The notes under the pieces: generated by a model
Database searches by the model: none
What the model saw: the letters and a program-made list of their open reading frames with translations, nothing else
What the model was told of the DNA's origin: nothing
Position numbers and translations under genes: made by a program
Shown: positions 27,786 to 37,557 of the stretch, piece after piece
Position numbering within the stretch: position 1 is the first letter of the stretch
Layout of the letters: each line of letters begins with the position of its first letter
Source of the DNA: Alphaproteobacteria bacterium
GTDB taxonomy: Bacteria > Pseudomonadota > Alphaproteobacteria > DSM-16000 > Inquilinaceae
Length of the DNA: 62,922 bases
NCBI GenBank assembly: GCA_028284045.1
Contig: JANQSN010000015.1
Span: 1-62,922 of the forward strand
Direction of reading: 5' to 3'

Positions 27786-28700
27786 ATGGACCGCTTCACG
27801 GCCCTGACGGTGTTCGCCCAGGTGGCGGACAGCCTCAGCTTCTCCGCTGCGGCCAAGCAGCTCGGGCTGACCCCGTCGGCGGTCAGCAAGCAGATCGCCC
27901 AGCTTGAAGATCGCCTGGGCGCGCGGCTGGTCCAGCGCACCACCCGCAAGCTGGCGCTGACCGAGGCGGGCGCGGCCTTCCTGCCGCGCGCACGCCAGGT
28001 TCTGGCCACCCTGGAAGAGGCCGAGGACACGGTCACCGACCTCGCGCAATCGCCGCGCGGCGTGCTGCGCGTCTCGCTGCCGTCGACCTTCGCGCAGATC
28101 CATGTCGCGCCGGTGCTGCCGGGCTTCCTCGCGCGCTATCCGGAGATCCGGCTGGAGATCTCCGTCACCGACCGTTTCGTCGATCTGGTGCACGACGGCA
28201 TCGACGTCGCCGTGCGCATCGGCGCGTTGGACGACAGCACGCTGATGGCGCGCCGGCTGGCGCCCAACCGGCGGGTCGTCGCCGCCGCCCCGTCCTATCT
28301 GGCGCGCGCCGGCCGGCCGGCCGTGCCGAACGATCTGCTGGCCCATAACTGCCTGGTCTATGCCGAGCCGGGGCGGGCGCTCGCCTGGGTGTTCAACGGC
28401 GGCGACGAGCGGATCACCGTGCCGGTCACCGGCAGCCTGCGCTGTAACAGCGCGGAGGTTCTGTTGCAGGCGGCGCTGGACGGCGTCGGCATCATCCGGA
28501 TGAGCGCCTATGTCATGGTCGACGCCTTGGCGGACGGGCGCCTGGTTACCCTGCTGCCGGCCTATGAGGTGCGCGAGAGCGAGGTGTACGCCGTCTATCC
28601 GGCGGGCCGCCATCTCTCGCCGAAGGTACGGGCGTTCATCGATCATCTGGTGGCGACGGTCGGCCGGCCCGGCTACTGGCGCGCGGTCGGGCTGGACTGA
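27786..28700 (+). CDS. LysR-family transcriptional regulator
   Basis: A regulator of 304 residues. The N-terminal helix-turn-helix is SLSFSAAAKQLGLTPSAVSK, and the periplasmic-binding-protein-like effector domain starts near residue 90 (GVLRVSLPSTFAQIHVAPVL). The pattern belongs to the branch that regulates a neighbouring oxidoreductase gene, but the genes on either side (carD and a phytase-like esterase) point to no clear target. No divergent promoter is present; the gene may act at a distance. Confidence 0.93.
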   Translation: MDRFTALTVFAQVADSLSFSAAAKQLGLTPSAVSKQIAQLEDRLGARLVQRTTRKLALTEAGAAFLPRARQVLATLEEAEDTVTDLAQSPRGVLRVSLPSTFAQIHVAPVLPGFLARYPEIRLEISVTDRFVDLVHDGIDVAVRIGALDDSTLMARRLAPNRRVVAAAPSYLARAGRPAVPNDLLAHNCLVYAEPGRALAWVFNGGDERITVPVTGSLRCNSAEVLLQAALDGVGIIRMSAYVMVDALADGRLVTLLPAYEVRESEVYAVYPAGRHLSPKVRAFIDHLVATVGRPGYWRAVGLD

Positions 28701-28769
28701 GCCTTGCGGGCGCAGCGCCGCCCGCGACCTTCCGCCCCGTCACGATCATTTCACGGCGCCGCAACGCGC

Positions 28770-28799
28770 CCGTCACCCCCCTGTCGTAGCACTGTCGCC
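28770..28799 (+). promoter_or_regulatory. Candidate PHO box (PhoB site)
   Basis: Three 7-bp units in exact 11-bp phase: CCGTCAC (28770), CTGTCGT (28781) and CTGTCGC (28792), separated by four bases each. The classic PhoB site is CTGTCAT-N4-CTGTCAT, and the two right-hand units differ from it by G for A and in the last base. It is 58 bp upstream of a gene of the phytase-like esterase family, where phosphate control would make sense. Confidence 0.5.
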
Positions 28800-28856
28800 G
28801 GCCGGCCGTTCGGCCTGGCCGCCCCCACAGTGCTGTCCATCAGGGAGATTGGATCG

Positions 28857-30242
28857 ATGTCGATTGCCCGTCTGGCCGCCATCGCGGCGACCGCTGGCGC
28901 GGCCGCGCTGACGGCCGTGCCCACCGCCGCCGAAGAGGCCTTTCCGGCCACGCTGGCCGGCCATGCGGCGCTGCCCGCGCTGACGTTCCTGCCGCCGCCG
29001 GCCGATGCCCCGGCGCTGTTCACCACGTCGGGCAAGTTCGCCGGGCCGGGCAACACGCGCATCGACGACCTCTACCAGGTCGAGGGCGGCACCTGGCTCG
29101 CCGCGGACGGCGCGCCGCGCATGACCGGCCTCTTCCTGCCCTTCGTCGGCCAGCCGGTGCAGGGCTTCTCCGGGGTCCGCTCGCTCGGCGACGGCACGTA
29201 CATGATGCTGGTCGACAACGGGTTCGGCAGCAAGGTGAACTCCGTCGACGCCCTGCTGCAGGTCCACCGGGTGGAGCCCGACTGGCAGACCGGCCGCGTC
29301 GCCATCCTGGACAGCCTGTTCCTGTCCGATCCCGACGGCGTGCTGCCGTTCCGCCTGACCACCGAGTCGACCGACACCCGCTATCTGACCGGCGCGGATT
29401 TCGACCTGGAAGGTATGCAGCCGATCGGCGAGGAGATCTGGTTCGGCGACGAGTTCGGTCCCTACCTGTTCGCCACCAACGCCGACGGCGAGGTCATCCA
29501 CTTCGCCGAGACCGAGGTGGACGGCGAGGTCGTGCGCTCGCCGGACCATCACGGCGTGCGGATGCCGTCGGTGCCGGGCGATGTCAGCTTCCCGGTGCGC
29601 CGCTCGCGCGGTTTCGAGGGCATGGCCGCCAGCGTCGACGGCGCGGTGCTCTACCCGATGTTCGAAGGGCCGCTGTGGGACGACGAGGCCGGCGCCTTCG
29701 AGACCGACGCGGATGGCAACGCGTATCTGCGCATCATCGAATACGACGTGGCCGACCGCGCGTTCACCGGCGCCTCCTGGCGCTACCGGCTGGAGGACCC
29801 GAGCCACAATATCGGCGACTTCAACATGATCGACGAGACCCGCGGCCTGGTCATCGAGCGGGACAACCGCGAAGGCGCGCCACATCTGGCGTGCGAGGGT
29901 GCGCCGGCCTCGGACTGCTTCAACGATCCGGCGACCTTCAAGCGGGTCTACCTGATCGACTTCGCCGGCGTCGCGGACGGCGGCTTCGTGGAGAAGGTCG
30001 GCTATGTCGACCTGATGAACATCGCCGATCCCGACGGCGTGGCGATGCACGGCACGGTGGACGGCGTCTTCACCTTCCCCTTCGTCACCATCGAGGATGT
30101 CGACCGGGTGGATGACGCGCACATCATCGTCGCCAACGACAACAATCTGCCGTTCTCAACCGGCCGCACGATCGGCGAGGCGGACATGAACGAGTTCATC
30201 CTGCTGCATGTGCCGGAGCTGCTGGCCGCGTCCGCCCAATAG
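28857..30242 (+). CDS. Esterase-like activity of phytase family protein, exported
   Basis: A 461-residue secreted protein with a signal peptide (residues 1-24, ending PTAAEEA). It belongs to the phytase-esterase-like family: a beta-propeller with GVRSLGDGTYMMLVDNGFGS, DLEGMQPIGEEIWFGDEFGP and SRGFEGMAASVDGAVLYPMF, each carrying Asp/Glu/Asn residues that in relatives line a calcium site. The preceding PHO box candidate suggests that it is induced by phosphate limitation and acts on phosphoesters in the periplasm. A strong terminator follows the stop codon. Confidence 0.88.
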   Translation: MSIARLAAIAATAGAAALTAVPTAAEEAFPATLAGHAALPALTFLPPPADAPALFTTSGKFAGPGNTRIDDLYQVEGGTWLAADGAPRMTGLFLPFVGQPVQGFSGVRSLGDGTYMMLVDNGFGSKVNSVDALLQVHRVEPDWQTGRVAILDSLFLSDPDGVLPFRLTTESTDTRYLTGADFDLEGMQPIGEEIWFGDEFGPYLFATNADGEVIHFAETEVDGEVVRSPDHHGVRMPSVPGDVSFPVRRSRGFEGMAASVDGAVLYPMFEGPLWDDEAGAFETDADGNAYLRIIEYDVADRAFTGASWRYRLEDPSHNIGDFNMIDETRGLVIERDNREGAPHLACEGAPASDCFNDPATFKRVYLIDFAGVADGGFVEKVGYVDLMNIADPDGVAMHGTVDGVFTFPFVTIEDVDRVDDAHIIVANDNNLPFSTGRTIGEADMNEFILLHVPELLAASAQ

Positions 30243-30266
30243 GCGGGGCGGTCCTTCTTGTGGCGG

Positions 30267-30293
30267 GGGCGGCCGGGGATCCGGCCGCCCTTT
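30267..30293 (+). terminator. Intrinsic terminator after the phytase-like gene
   Basis: GGGCGGCCGG-ggat-CCGGCCGCCC is a perfect 10-bp stem followed by TTT, isolating the esterase transcript from the iron operon. Confidence 0.75.
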
Positions 30294-30327
30294 GCCATTC
30301 CGGCGGCGTTCGTCCCGATCGTCAGCA

Positions 30328-30362
30328 ATGCGAATGAAAATGAGTTGCACTCTCATTCGCAT
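30328..30362. promoter_or_regulatory. Iron-box-like palindrome upstream of the imelysin operon
   Basis: ATGCGAATGA (30328-30337) and TCATTCGCAT (30353-30362) are perfect inverted arms around AAATGAGTTGCACTC. Nested GAATGA/AATGAG half-sites resemble alphaproteobacterial Fur/Mur boxes. It lies 58 bp upstream of the first imelysin gene, where control by iron is expected. Confidence 0.6.
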
Positions 30363-30420
30363 CGTCGGTAGGCTCTGGCCTCCTCGCAAGCCGTCAACGA
30401 ACAACAAGGAACTTCGGCCG

Positions 30421-31698
30421 ATGATCTCACGTACCGTCCGGACCGCGATGCTCGCGGCCTTGCCGCTGAGCTGGGCCGGGGCCGCGCTGGCGGAGGCCGA
30501 TCCGGCCGCCGTCATCGACACCTATGCCGATATCGCGCTGGCGATGTACGAGGATTCACTGACTGGCGCCCGCGCGCTCGACGATGCCCTTCAGGCGCTG
30601 GTCGCGGATCCGAGCGAGGCGACATTGGCGGCGGCCCGCGACGCCTGGCTGGCGTCCCGCGTGCCCTATCAGCACACCGAGGTCTATCGCTTCGGCAACG
30701 TCATCGTCGACGACTGGGAGGTCCGGGTGAACGCCTGGCCTCTGGACGAGGGGCTGATCGACTATGTCGACACCGGCTGGTACGGCGATGCCAGCGACGA
30801 GAACCGGTTCTACGTCGCCAACATCATCGCCAACGAGACCTTGACCTATGGCGGGGCAACCATCGACGCCTCGGCCATCACCCCGGCGCTGCTGGCCGAC
30901 GAGCTGCACTGGATCGACGACATCGAAGCGAATGTCACGACGGGGTATCACGCGATCGAGTTCCTGCTGTGGGGTCAGGACCTGAACGGCACGGGTCCCG
31001 GTGCCGGCGACCGCCCGGCCAGCGACTTCGACGTTGCCGACTGCACCGGCGGCCATTGCGACCGGCGTGGCGCGTACCTGTTGGCGGCGTCGACCCTGCT
31101 GATCAGCGATCTGGAGGAGATGGTCGCCAACTGGCAGGCCGACGGGGCGGCCCGCGCGGCGCTGAGCGACGATCCGGCCAATGCCGGCCTGTCGGCCATC
31201 ATCACCGGTCTCGGCAGCCTGTCCTATGGCGAGTTGGCCGGCGAGCGCATGCAGCTTGGCCTGCTGCTGCACGATCCGGAGGAGGAGCACGACTGCTTCG
31301 CCGACAACACCCACTATTCGCACTACTACAACCAGCAGGGCATGATCGCCGTCTACACAGGGTCCTATGAGCGGACCGACGGCACCCTGGTCGAGGGGCC
31401 GTCCATCGGCGATCTGGTGGCGGCCGCCGCGCCGGACCTGCATGAGGAGACCCTGTCCCGGCTCGGCGCCACCGATGCCGCGATGGACGTGATGGTCGAG
31501 ACGGCCGCCGCGGACATGGCCTACGACCAGATGCTGGGCGAGGGCAACGACGCCGGCAACGCCATCCTGCAGGACGTCATCGACCGGCTGGTCGACCAGA
31601 CGGAGACGTTCGAGCAGACCGTCGTCGCGCTGAACCTGGAGATCGGCGGTTTCGAAGGCTCCGACAGCCTCGACGACCCGGAAGCCGTGTTCGAGTAA
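30421..31698 (+). CDS. Imelysin-family periplasmic protein (IrpA type)
   Basis: A 425-residue exported protein; signal peptide 1-24 (ending AALAEA). The imelysin signature GYHAIEFLLWGQDLN is near residues 176-190, matching the GxHxxE motif of M75-family proteins, which bind iron and are not peptidases in most cases. Four cysteines (DCTGGHC, DCF region) are present. It heads a four-gene operon with a di-heme protein, a second imelysin and a DUF1513 protein, a set repeatedly associated with iron uptake under Fur control; the palindrome just upstream fits. Confidence 0.93.
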   Translation: MISRTVRTAMLAALPLSWAGAALAEADPAAVIDTYADIALAMYEDSLTGARALDDALQALVADPSEATLAAARDAWLASRVPYQHTEVYRFGNVIVDDWEVRVNAWPLDEGLIDYVDTGWYGDASDENRFYVANIIANETLTYGGATIDASAITPALLADELHWIDDIEANVTTGYHAIEFLLWGQDLNGTGPGAGDRPASDFDVADCTGGHCDRRGAYLLAASTLLISDLEEMVANWQADGAARAALSDDPANAGLSAIITGLGSLSYGELAGERMQLGLLLHDPEEEHDCFADNTHYSHYYNQQGMIAVYTGSYERTDGTLVEGPSIGDLVAAAAPDLHEETLSRLGATDAAMDVMVETAAADMAYDQMLGEGNDAGNAILQDVIDRLVDQTETFEQTVVALNLEIGGFEGSDSLDDPEAVFE

Positions 31699-31810
31699 GT
31701 CCGCCGCTCGTATCGCTGTTGGCGAGGGCCATCCGGCAGGGCCGGGGTCGGGTGCTGACGCCCGCACCCCGGCTCCCGTCGGTCGATATGGCCCGGAGAG
31801 GATCGCTCGA

Positions 31811-33343
31811 ATGATGCCTGCATCCAGCCCCCGGCGTTGCGTCCGGCGGGTCGGCGTTGCGCTGGCCGCGCTATCGGTCTTGACCGTGTCGGTCGTGGCC
31901 GTCGCCGGTGCGGCGTCGGCGGACGAGACCGCGGACGCGGCGATTCTGACACCGGCCGCGCCCCATGACCGGGCGGAGCGGTACGAGCTGAACGCCGGCG
32001 GGGCGGGCACCTATCGCGGCCCGATCAATCGCACCGCGTTCTCTCAGCCGGCGACCAATCTCAGCTTTGCCGACCGCGCCGATTTCAACATCGGGGACTC
32101 GATCTTCAGTCGGCCTTGGGTCACCGCCCCATCCTCCACCCGGACCTCCGACGGGCTGGGGCCGCTGTTCAACGCCCGGGCCTGCCAGAGCTGCCATCTG
32201 CTCGACGGCCGTGGGCACCCGCCGGCGGCGAACTTTCCCGATGACACGGCGGAATCGATGCTGCTGCGCCTCAGCGTGCCGCCGTCGACGCCGGAGCATT
32301 TCGAACTGCTGCAGGCCGGTCTGATCGCCTCGGTCGCCGAGCCGGTCTATGGCGGCCAGCTCCAGGATCTCGGGATCGGCGGGCATCCCGGCGAAGGTCG
32401 CATCCACACCGAATGGGAAGAAATTCCGGTGACGCTGGCGGGCGGCGAGACCGTCTCGCTGCGCCGGCCGACCTATTCGATCACCCATCTCGCCTACGGG
32501 CCGCTGTCCGACGACGTGATGATGTCGGTGCGCGTCGCGCCCCAGATGATCGGCCTGGGTCTCTTGGAAGCGATTCCGGAAGAGCGCATTCTGTCGCTGG
32601 CGGATCCCGACGACGGCGACGGCGACGGCATCTCCGGCCGGCCGAACTATGTGTGGAGCGTCGCCGATGGCGCGCTGCGTCTCGGTCGGTTCGGCTGGAA
32701 GGCCAACCAGCCGACGCTGGACCAGCAGAATTCCGGCGCCTTTGCCGGCGATATCGGCCTGTCGACCCCGCTGTTCCCGACCCCCTGGGGCGACTGCACC
32801 GAGGCGCAGGCCGCGTGCCGGGCGGCGATCCACGGCGATCCGGCCGATGACCCAGGCATCGAGGTGCCGGGGAGCCTGACGGAACTGCTGCTCTTCTATG
32901 TGCGTCATCTGGCCGTGCCGGCGCGGCGCGATGTCGAGGATCCGCAGGTCCTGGCCGGTCGGGCGCTGTTCTACCAGACCGGCTGCGTCGACTGTCACGT
33001 TTCGCGCCATCTGACGGCCGACGACGCGGCGACGCCGGCGCTGTCGCGTCAGCTCATCTGGCCCTATACCGACCTGCTGCTGCACGACATGGGGCCGGGG
33101 CTGGCCGACAACCGGCCCGACGGCTTGGCGAGCGGCCAGGAGTGGCGCACCGCCCCGCTCTGGGGCATCGGGCTGACCGAGGCGGTGAACGGTCATACCT
33201 ATTTCCTGCACGACGGGCGGGCGCGCAACCTGACCGAGGCGATCCTGTGGCATGGCGGCGAGGCCCAAGCGCAGCGCGACGCCTTCGCGGCGATGAGCCC
33301 CGATCAGCGCCAGGCGCTGATCGCCTTCCTCAACTCGCTCTAG
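31811..33343 (+). CDS. Di-heme c-type cytochrome/thiol oxidoreductase-like protein (DUF1111 type)
   Basis: A 510-residue exported protein with a signal peptide ending at AASADE (near residue 39). Two heme-c sites are seen: CQSCH near 128-132 and CVDCH near 392-396. Other cysteines (GDCTEAQAAC) may form a disulfide. The family is di-heme oxidoreductase-like, and members in imelysin operons have been proposed to oxidise or reduce iron during transport. Position between two imelysin genes supports that role, but the direction of electron flow is unknown. Confidence 0.92.
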   Translation: MMPASSPRRCVRRVGVALAALSVLTVSVVAVAGAASADETADAAILTPAAPHDRAERYELNAGGAGTYRGPINRTAFSQPATNLSFADRADFNIGDSIFSRPWVTAPSSTRTSDGLGPLFNARACQSCHLLDGRGHPPAANFPDDTAESMLLRLSVPPSTPEHFELLQAGLIASVAEPVYGGQLQDLGIGGHPGEGRIHTEWEEIPVTLAGGETVSLRRPTYSITHLAYGPLSDDVMMSVRVAPQMIGLGLLEAIPEERILSLADPDDGDGDGISGRPNYVWSVADGALRLGRFGWKANQPTLDQQNSGAFAGDIGLSTPLFPTPWGDCTEAQAACRAAIHGDPADDPGIEVPGSLTELLLFYVRHLAVPARRDVEDPQVLAGRALFYQTGCVDCHVSRHLTADDAATPALSRQLIWPYTDLLLHDMGPGLADNRPDGLASGQEWRTAPLWGIGLTEAVNGHTYFLHDGRARNLTEAILWHGGEAQAQRDAFAAMSPDQRQALIAFLNSL

Positions 33344-33358
33344 CCAGACGAGGCTGCA

Positions 33359-34462
33359 ATGGCGGCGCGATCCCCTCTGGCCCTCGCGACGGCCGCGCTG
33401 GCCGGACTGGCCGTCTTCGCCGCGGCGTCGCCCGGCCCGGCTGAGGAACCACCATCGCCGGACGCCCTGGAGGCGCTGAACCAGGCGGTGATGCAAGACC
33501 GCATCCTGCCCGGCAACCAGGCAGTCGCCGAGGCGGCGGGCGGACTGGCGGCGGCGCTGGAGACCCATTGCGCGGGGCCGGACGCGGCGTCGCTGGAGGG
33601 CGCCCGGGCCGCCTTCCATGCGGTCTACGACCGTTGGATGGCGGTTGCCTGGATCGGCTTCGGCCCGCAGGTCCAGCTCATGCGGTCGATGCGGGTGCAT
33701 TTCTGGCCGGACGGCAGCAACACGCTGACCCGCCAGCTTGCCCGCCTGCTCGACACGCCGCGGGAGGATCTTCTGGACCCCGCGGTGCTGGGCGATGCCA
33801 GCGTCGCGCTGCAGGGCCTGCCGGTCCTAGAACGCATGCTGTTCGCGGACCCGCCGCCGGTGGCCGAGGTGGGGTATGCTTGCGACCTCGCCGTCGCGAT
33901 CGCCGGCAACGTCCAGTCCATGGCCACGGACATCGCCGGTGCCTGGGCCGATCCCGGCCGGCGCCTGCAGGCCTTGCCCGAGGGCGCGATGCTGACCGCC
34001 AGCCTCTATCAGTCGGTCTACGAGCATCTGGTGCTGATCGGCGAGCGCAAGCTGATGCCGGTCTTGGGCGACGCCCCGGCCGACGCACGGCCCCGGCTGG
34101 CGGAGAACTGGCGCAGCGCGCGGGCGATGGCGAATATCGCGGCGAACCTGACGGCTGTCCTCGGCGTGGTGGAGAACGGCGAGGGCTTGGGCTTCGCCGA
34201 TCTGCTGCGCGACCGGCCGGACCAGGAGGTCGCCGACCAGGCGGCCGCGACCACGAAGCTGGTGGACGCGCTGGAGACGGCGCTGTCGATCGCGCAAGAC
34301 CTCCAAGGCCGGCCGATGGCCGATCTGGTCGCCGAGACGGCGTCCTATGACGCGTTGGCCAATCTGGTCGAGGCGGTCGCCGTCGCCCGCGAGATCTGGG
34401 CGCGGGACGTCGGCGCCGCGCTCGGCCTGACCATCGGCTTCAACCGCCTGGACGGCGACTGA
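33359..34462 (+). CDS. Second imelysin-family protein
   Basis: A 367-residue exported protein with a signal peptide of about 26 residues. It belongs to the imelysin family, but the GxHxxE signature is altered to QGLPVLERML near residues 154-163, so the His ligand is missing while the Glu remains. That variant is usual for the second imelysin of these operons. It starts 15 bp after the di-heme gene and ends 2 bp before DUF1513, so the operon is tightly packed. Confidence 0.9.
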   Translation: MAARSPLALATAALAGLAVFAAASPGPAEEPPSPDALEALNQAVMQDRILPGNQAVAEAAGGLAAALETHCAGPDAASLEGARAAFHAVYDRWMAVAWIGFGPQVQLMRSMRVHFWPDGSNTLTRQLARLLDTPREDLLDPAVLGDASVALQGLPVLERMLFADPPPVAEVGYACDLAVAIAGNVQSMATDIAGAWADPGRRLQALPEGAMLTASLYQSVYEHLVLIGERKLMPVLGDAPADARPRLAENWRSARAMANIAANLTAVLGVVENGEGLGFADLLRDRPDQEVADQAAATTKLVDALETALSIAQDLQGRPMADLVAETASYDALANLVEAVAVAREIWARDVGAALGLTIGFNRLDGD

Positions 34463-34464
34463 CC

Positions 34465-35580
34465 TTGGCGGTCGGGCGCCGCGCCGTCCTGGGCGCGCTG
34501 GCCGCGGCCGGGCTGGCGGGCCGGCCCGGCGAGGCGTGGGGTCAGGCGCGCGCGCGCTATCTCAGCGGCGGGGCCAGCCTGGGCGGCGGACAACACCATG
34601 TCGCCGGCCTGGATGAGGACGGCGGTCTCGCCTTCGCCGGGACCTTGCCGGCCCGCGGGCATGCCGTCGCGGTCAGCCCGGATGGCTGGACCGCGGTCAT
34701 CTGTGCCCGCCGCCCGGGACGCTTCGCCACCGTGGTCGATCTCGCGGCAGGCGCGATCGCCGGCGAGATACCGGCGGCGCCAGGGCGCCACTTCTACGGC
34801 CACGCCGTCTTCGCGGCAGACGGGTCGCGCCTCTACGCGACGGAGAACGCCTATGCCCTCGGCGAGGGCCGCATCGGGATCTACGATGCCGCGGACGGGT
34901 TCCGCCGCCGCGGCGAATGGTCGAGCCATGGCGTGGGGCCACATGAGCTGCGGCTGATGCCCGACGGCCGCACGCTGGTGGTCGCCAATGGCGGCATCCT
35001 CACCCATCCCGACACCGGCCGCGAGAAGCTGAACCTCGACGCGATGGACCCGTGCGTGGTGCTGTTGGATGCGTCGGACGGCCGCCTGCTGGAACGGATC
35101 GCCTTGCCCGCCGCCCTCAGCCAACTGAGCACGCGCCATCTGGCGATCGGCAGCGACGGCCGGATCGCCGTGGTCATGCAGTATGAGGGGCCGGAGACCG
35201 ATCGGCCGCCGCTGATCGCGCTGATCGAGGCGCCGGGACGGCTGCGGTTCCTCACGGCGCCGGAGCCGGTGCAGATCGCCATGGCCAACTATTGCGGCAG
35301 CGTGGCCTTCGATGTGGCCGGTGCGGTCTTCGGGGTGTCCAGCCCGCGGGGCGGCCTGTTCACCTTCTGGTCGGCCGACGGCGTCCTGTTGGACCATGTC
35401 CCGGTGCTGGACGGCTGCGGCATCGCCGCCGCCGGCGGGGCGGGGCGCTTCGTCCTGTCGGACGGCCTCGGCGGGCTATGGCGCTACGATCTGGCGAGGC
35501 GCGGTCTGGAGCGGCTGACAGCCGTTCGCACCCCGATCGCCCATTGGGACAACCACCTGACGGCGATCGGCACACCGTAG
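34465..35580 (+). CDS. DUF1513 protein with Tat signal
   Basis: A beta-propeller-like exported protein of 371 residues. The start is a TTG at 34465, immediately after the second imelysin stop. GRRAVLGALAAAGLAG is a twin-arginine signal peptide. The DUF1513 body carries blades such as HAVAVSPDGWTAVICARRPG and GVGPHELRLMPDGRTLVVAN. Its exact role in the iron operon is unknown; folded export by Tat hints at a cofactor or metal. Confidence 0.9.
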   Translation: MAVGRRAVLGALAAAGLAGRPGEAWGQARARYLSGGASLGGGQHHVAGLDEDGGLAFAGTLPARGHAVAVSPDGWTAVICARRPGRFATVVDLAAGAIAGEIPAAPGRHFYGHAVFAADGSRLYATENAYALGEGRIGIYDAADGFRRRGEWSSHGVGPHELRLMPDGRTLVVANGGILTHPDTGREKLNLDAMDPCVVLLDASDGRLLERIALPAALSQLSTRHLAIGSDGRIAVVMQYEGPETDRPPLIALIEAPGRLRFLTAPEPVQIAMANYCGSVAFDVAGAVFGVSSPRGGLFTFWSADGVLLDHVPVLDGCGIAAAGGAGRFVLSDGLGGLWRYDLARRGLERLTAVRTPIAHWDNHLTAIGTP

Positions 35581-35615
35581 GTTGAACCGAAACTGATCGC
35601 CGTCGCCCGTCTGAG

Positions 35616-35638
35616 CCCTCCCCCATCAAGGGGGAGGG
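35616..35638. repeat. Single REP-like hairpin
   Basis: CCCTCCCCCATCAAGGGGGAGGG lies between the convergent DUF1513 and leuB genes, with the same sequence as the right-hand unit at 46917-46939. It may serve as a bidirectional terminator. Confidence 0.75.
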
Positions 35639-35697
35639 AAGTCCTTGATATCGATTGATCGTAGAGCGGGATCGCCTGAGGAACAAAAAACCCGATA

Positions 35698-36813
35698 TCA
35701 CCCCGGCATGCGTTCCAGGGCGCGCAGGATGCTGTCGCCCATCACGCTGGTGGACACCCGCGCCATGCCGTCGGTCATGATGTCCTGGGTGCGGATGCCG
35801 CCGGACAGCACCTTCTCCACCGCCGCTTCGATCATGTCGGCCTCCGCGCCCAGGTCGAAGCTGAAGCGCAGCATCATCGCGAAGCTCAACAGCGTGGCGA
35901 TGGGATTGGCCATGTCGCGCCCGGCGATGTCCGGGGCGGAGCCGTGCACCGGCTCGTACATCGCCGGACGGCGCCCGGTCGCCGGATCGGCCGGCCCCAG
36001 CGAGGCCGAGGGCAGCATGCCCAGAGAGCCGGTCAGCATGGACGCCTCGTCCGACAACAGGTCGCCGAACAGGTTGTCGGTCAGGATGACGTCGAATTGA
36101 CGCGGGTTGCGCACGAGCTGCATGGCGCAGTTGTCGGCATACATGTGGCTGAGCTCGATATCGGTATGGGACTCCGCCGCCAGCGCCGTGACCTCTTCGC
36201 GCCACAGCCGGCCGCTCTCCATCACATTCGCCTTCTCCACCGAGCACACCCGCCGCCCGCGGCGCCGGGCGATGTCGAAGGCCGTCTCGGCGACGCGCCG
36301 GATCTCGTGGGAGGTGTAGACCTGGGTGTTGACGCCGCGCCGCCCGCCGTCGGGCAGCTCGGTGATGCCGCGCGGTTCCCCGAAATAGACGCCGCCGGTC
36401 AGCTCCCGCACGATCAGGAGGTCGAGGCCCTCCACCACGTCCGGCTTCAGCGGAGAGGTGTCGATCAGCGGCGAGAACACCTTCGCCGGGCGCAGATTGG
36501 CGAACAGCCCCAGCTCCTTGCGCAGGCGCAGGAGGCCCGCCTCCGGGCGCCGCGCGAACTCGATATCGTCCCATCGCGGGCCGCCCACGGCGCCCAGCAG
36601 CACGGCATCGACCTGGTGGGCGATCGCCATCGTCTCGTCGGTCAGCGGCACGCCGTGCCGGTCGATCGCGGCACCGCCGACCAGCTCCTCCACGACGTCG
36701 AAGCCGGCGCCGCGCGCCCGGTTCATCCAGTCGACGACGCGGCGCACCTGGCGCGTGACTTCCGGGCCGATGCCGTCACCGGCCAGCAGAAGAAGGGTAC
36801 GAGATTGGGGCAT
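35698..36813 (-). CDS. leuB: 3-isopropylmalate dehydrogenase
   Basis: Leucine biosynthesis enzyme that oxidatively decarboxylates 3-isopropylmalate with NAD. The 371 residues are normal. Visible: [19 protein letters not shown] at the N-terminus, [17 protein letters not shown] with substrate-binding arginines, the catalytic-site [11 protein letters not shown], and the metal/NAD region with [20 protein letters not shown] and [17 protein letters not shown]. leuD lies upstream on the same strand (134-bp gap), but leuC is not between or near them. Confidence 0.98.
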   Translation of the reverse strand: MPQSRTLLLLAGDGIGPEVTRQVRRVVDWMNRARGAGFDVVEELVGGAAIDRHGVPLTDETMAIAHQVDAVLLGAVGGPRWDDIEFARRPEAGLLRLRKELGLFANLRPAKVFSPLIDTSPLKPDVVEGLDLLIVRELTGGVYFGEPRGITELPDGGRRGVNTQVYTSHEIRRVAETAFDIARRRGRRVCSVEKANVMESGRLWREEVTALAAESHTDIELSHMYADNCAMQLVRNPRQFDVILTDNLFGDLLSDEASMLTGSLGMLPSASLGPADPATGRRPAMYEPVHGSAPDIAGRDMANPIATLLSFAMMLRFSFDLGAEADMIEAAVEKVLSGGIRTQDIMTDGMARVSTSVMGDSILRALERMPG

Positions 36814-36948
36814 GGTATCCGACCGTTACGTTTGGGGGAGGAAGACGGCGGATCAGGGCAAATCCGCGGCTGTGCTGGGGGCGTTGCCGGCGGGGTGCGG
36901 CCGAGGCGGCGTGCCCCCAGCACGACCCTTCGCCAGCGGGTAGTCCGG

Positions 36949-37557
36949 CTATGGCCAGAGCCAGGGTTCGGCCGACCGTTGGCCGGATTCGAAGCGGTCG
37001 ATGGTGGCGGCTTCGCGCATCGTCTGCCCGATCTCGTCCAGACCGTTCAGCAGGCAGTGCTTCTCGAACGGATCGATGTCGAACGGCACGACGCCGCCGT
37101 CCGGTCCGCGGATCTCTTGCGCCGCCAGATCGACGGTGACGCGCGCATTGGCTCCGCGTTCGGCATCGTCCATCAGCAGGTCGATCGCCGCCTGCGGCAG
37201 GGCGATCGGCAGGATTCCGTTCTTGATGCAGTTGTTGCGGAAGATATCGGCGAAACTGGGGGCGATCACGCAGCGGATGCCGAAATCGAGCAGCGCCCAC
37301 GGGGCATGCTCGCGGCTGGAGCCGCACCCGAAGTTTGCGCCCGCCACCAGGATTTGCGCGTCTTGGTAGGCCGGTCGATCGAGAACGAAATCCCTTGGTT
37401 CGCCATTCTCGTCGAAACGCAGTTCATAGAACAATCCAGCGCTGAGCCCGGTTCTCTTGATCGTCTTCAAATATTGTTTCGGAATGATCATGTCGGTGTC
37501 GACATTGACCATCGGCAAGGGTGCCGCGATGGCGGTCAAGGTCTTAAACGGTTGCAC
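36949..37557 (-). CDS. leuD: 3-isopropylmalate dehydratase small subunit
   Basis: The swivel-domain subunit of isopropylmalate isomerase (202 residues). It shows the N-terminal [34 protein letters not shown] with the substrate-binding loop, and [19 protein letters not shown]. It must pair with LeuC, which holds the Fe-S cluster but is not in the window. leuB follows on the same strand. Confidence 0.97.
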   Translation of the reverse strand: MQPFKTLTAIAAPLPMVNVDTDMIIPKQYLKTIKRTGLSAGLFYELRFDENGEPRDFVLDRPAYQDAQILVAGANFGCGSSREHAPWALLDFGIRCVIAPSFADIFRNNCIKNGILPIALPQAAIDLLMDDAERGANARVTVDLAAQEIRGPDGGVVPFDIDPFEKHCLLNGLDEIGQTMREAATIDRFESGQRSAEPWLWP

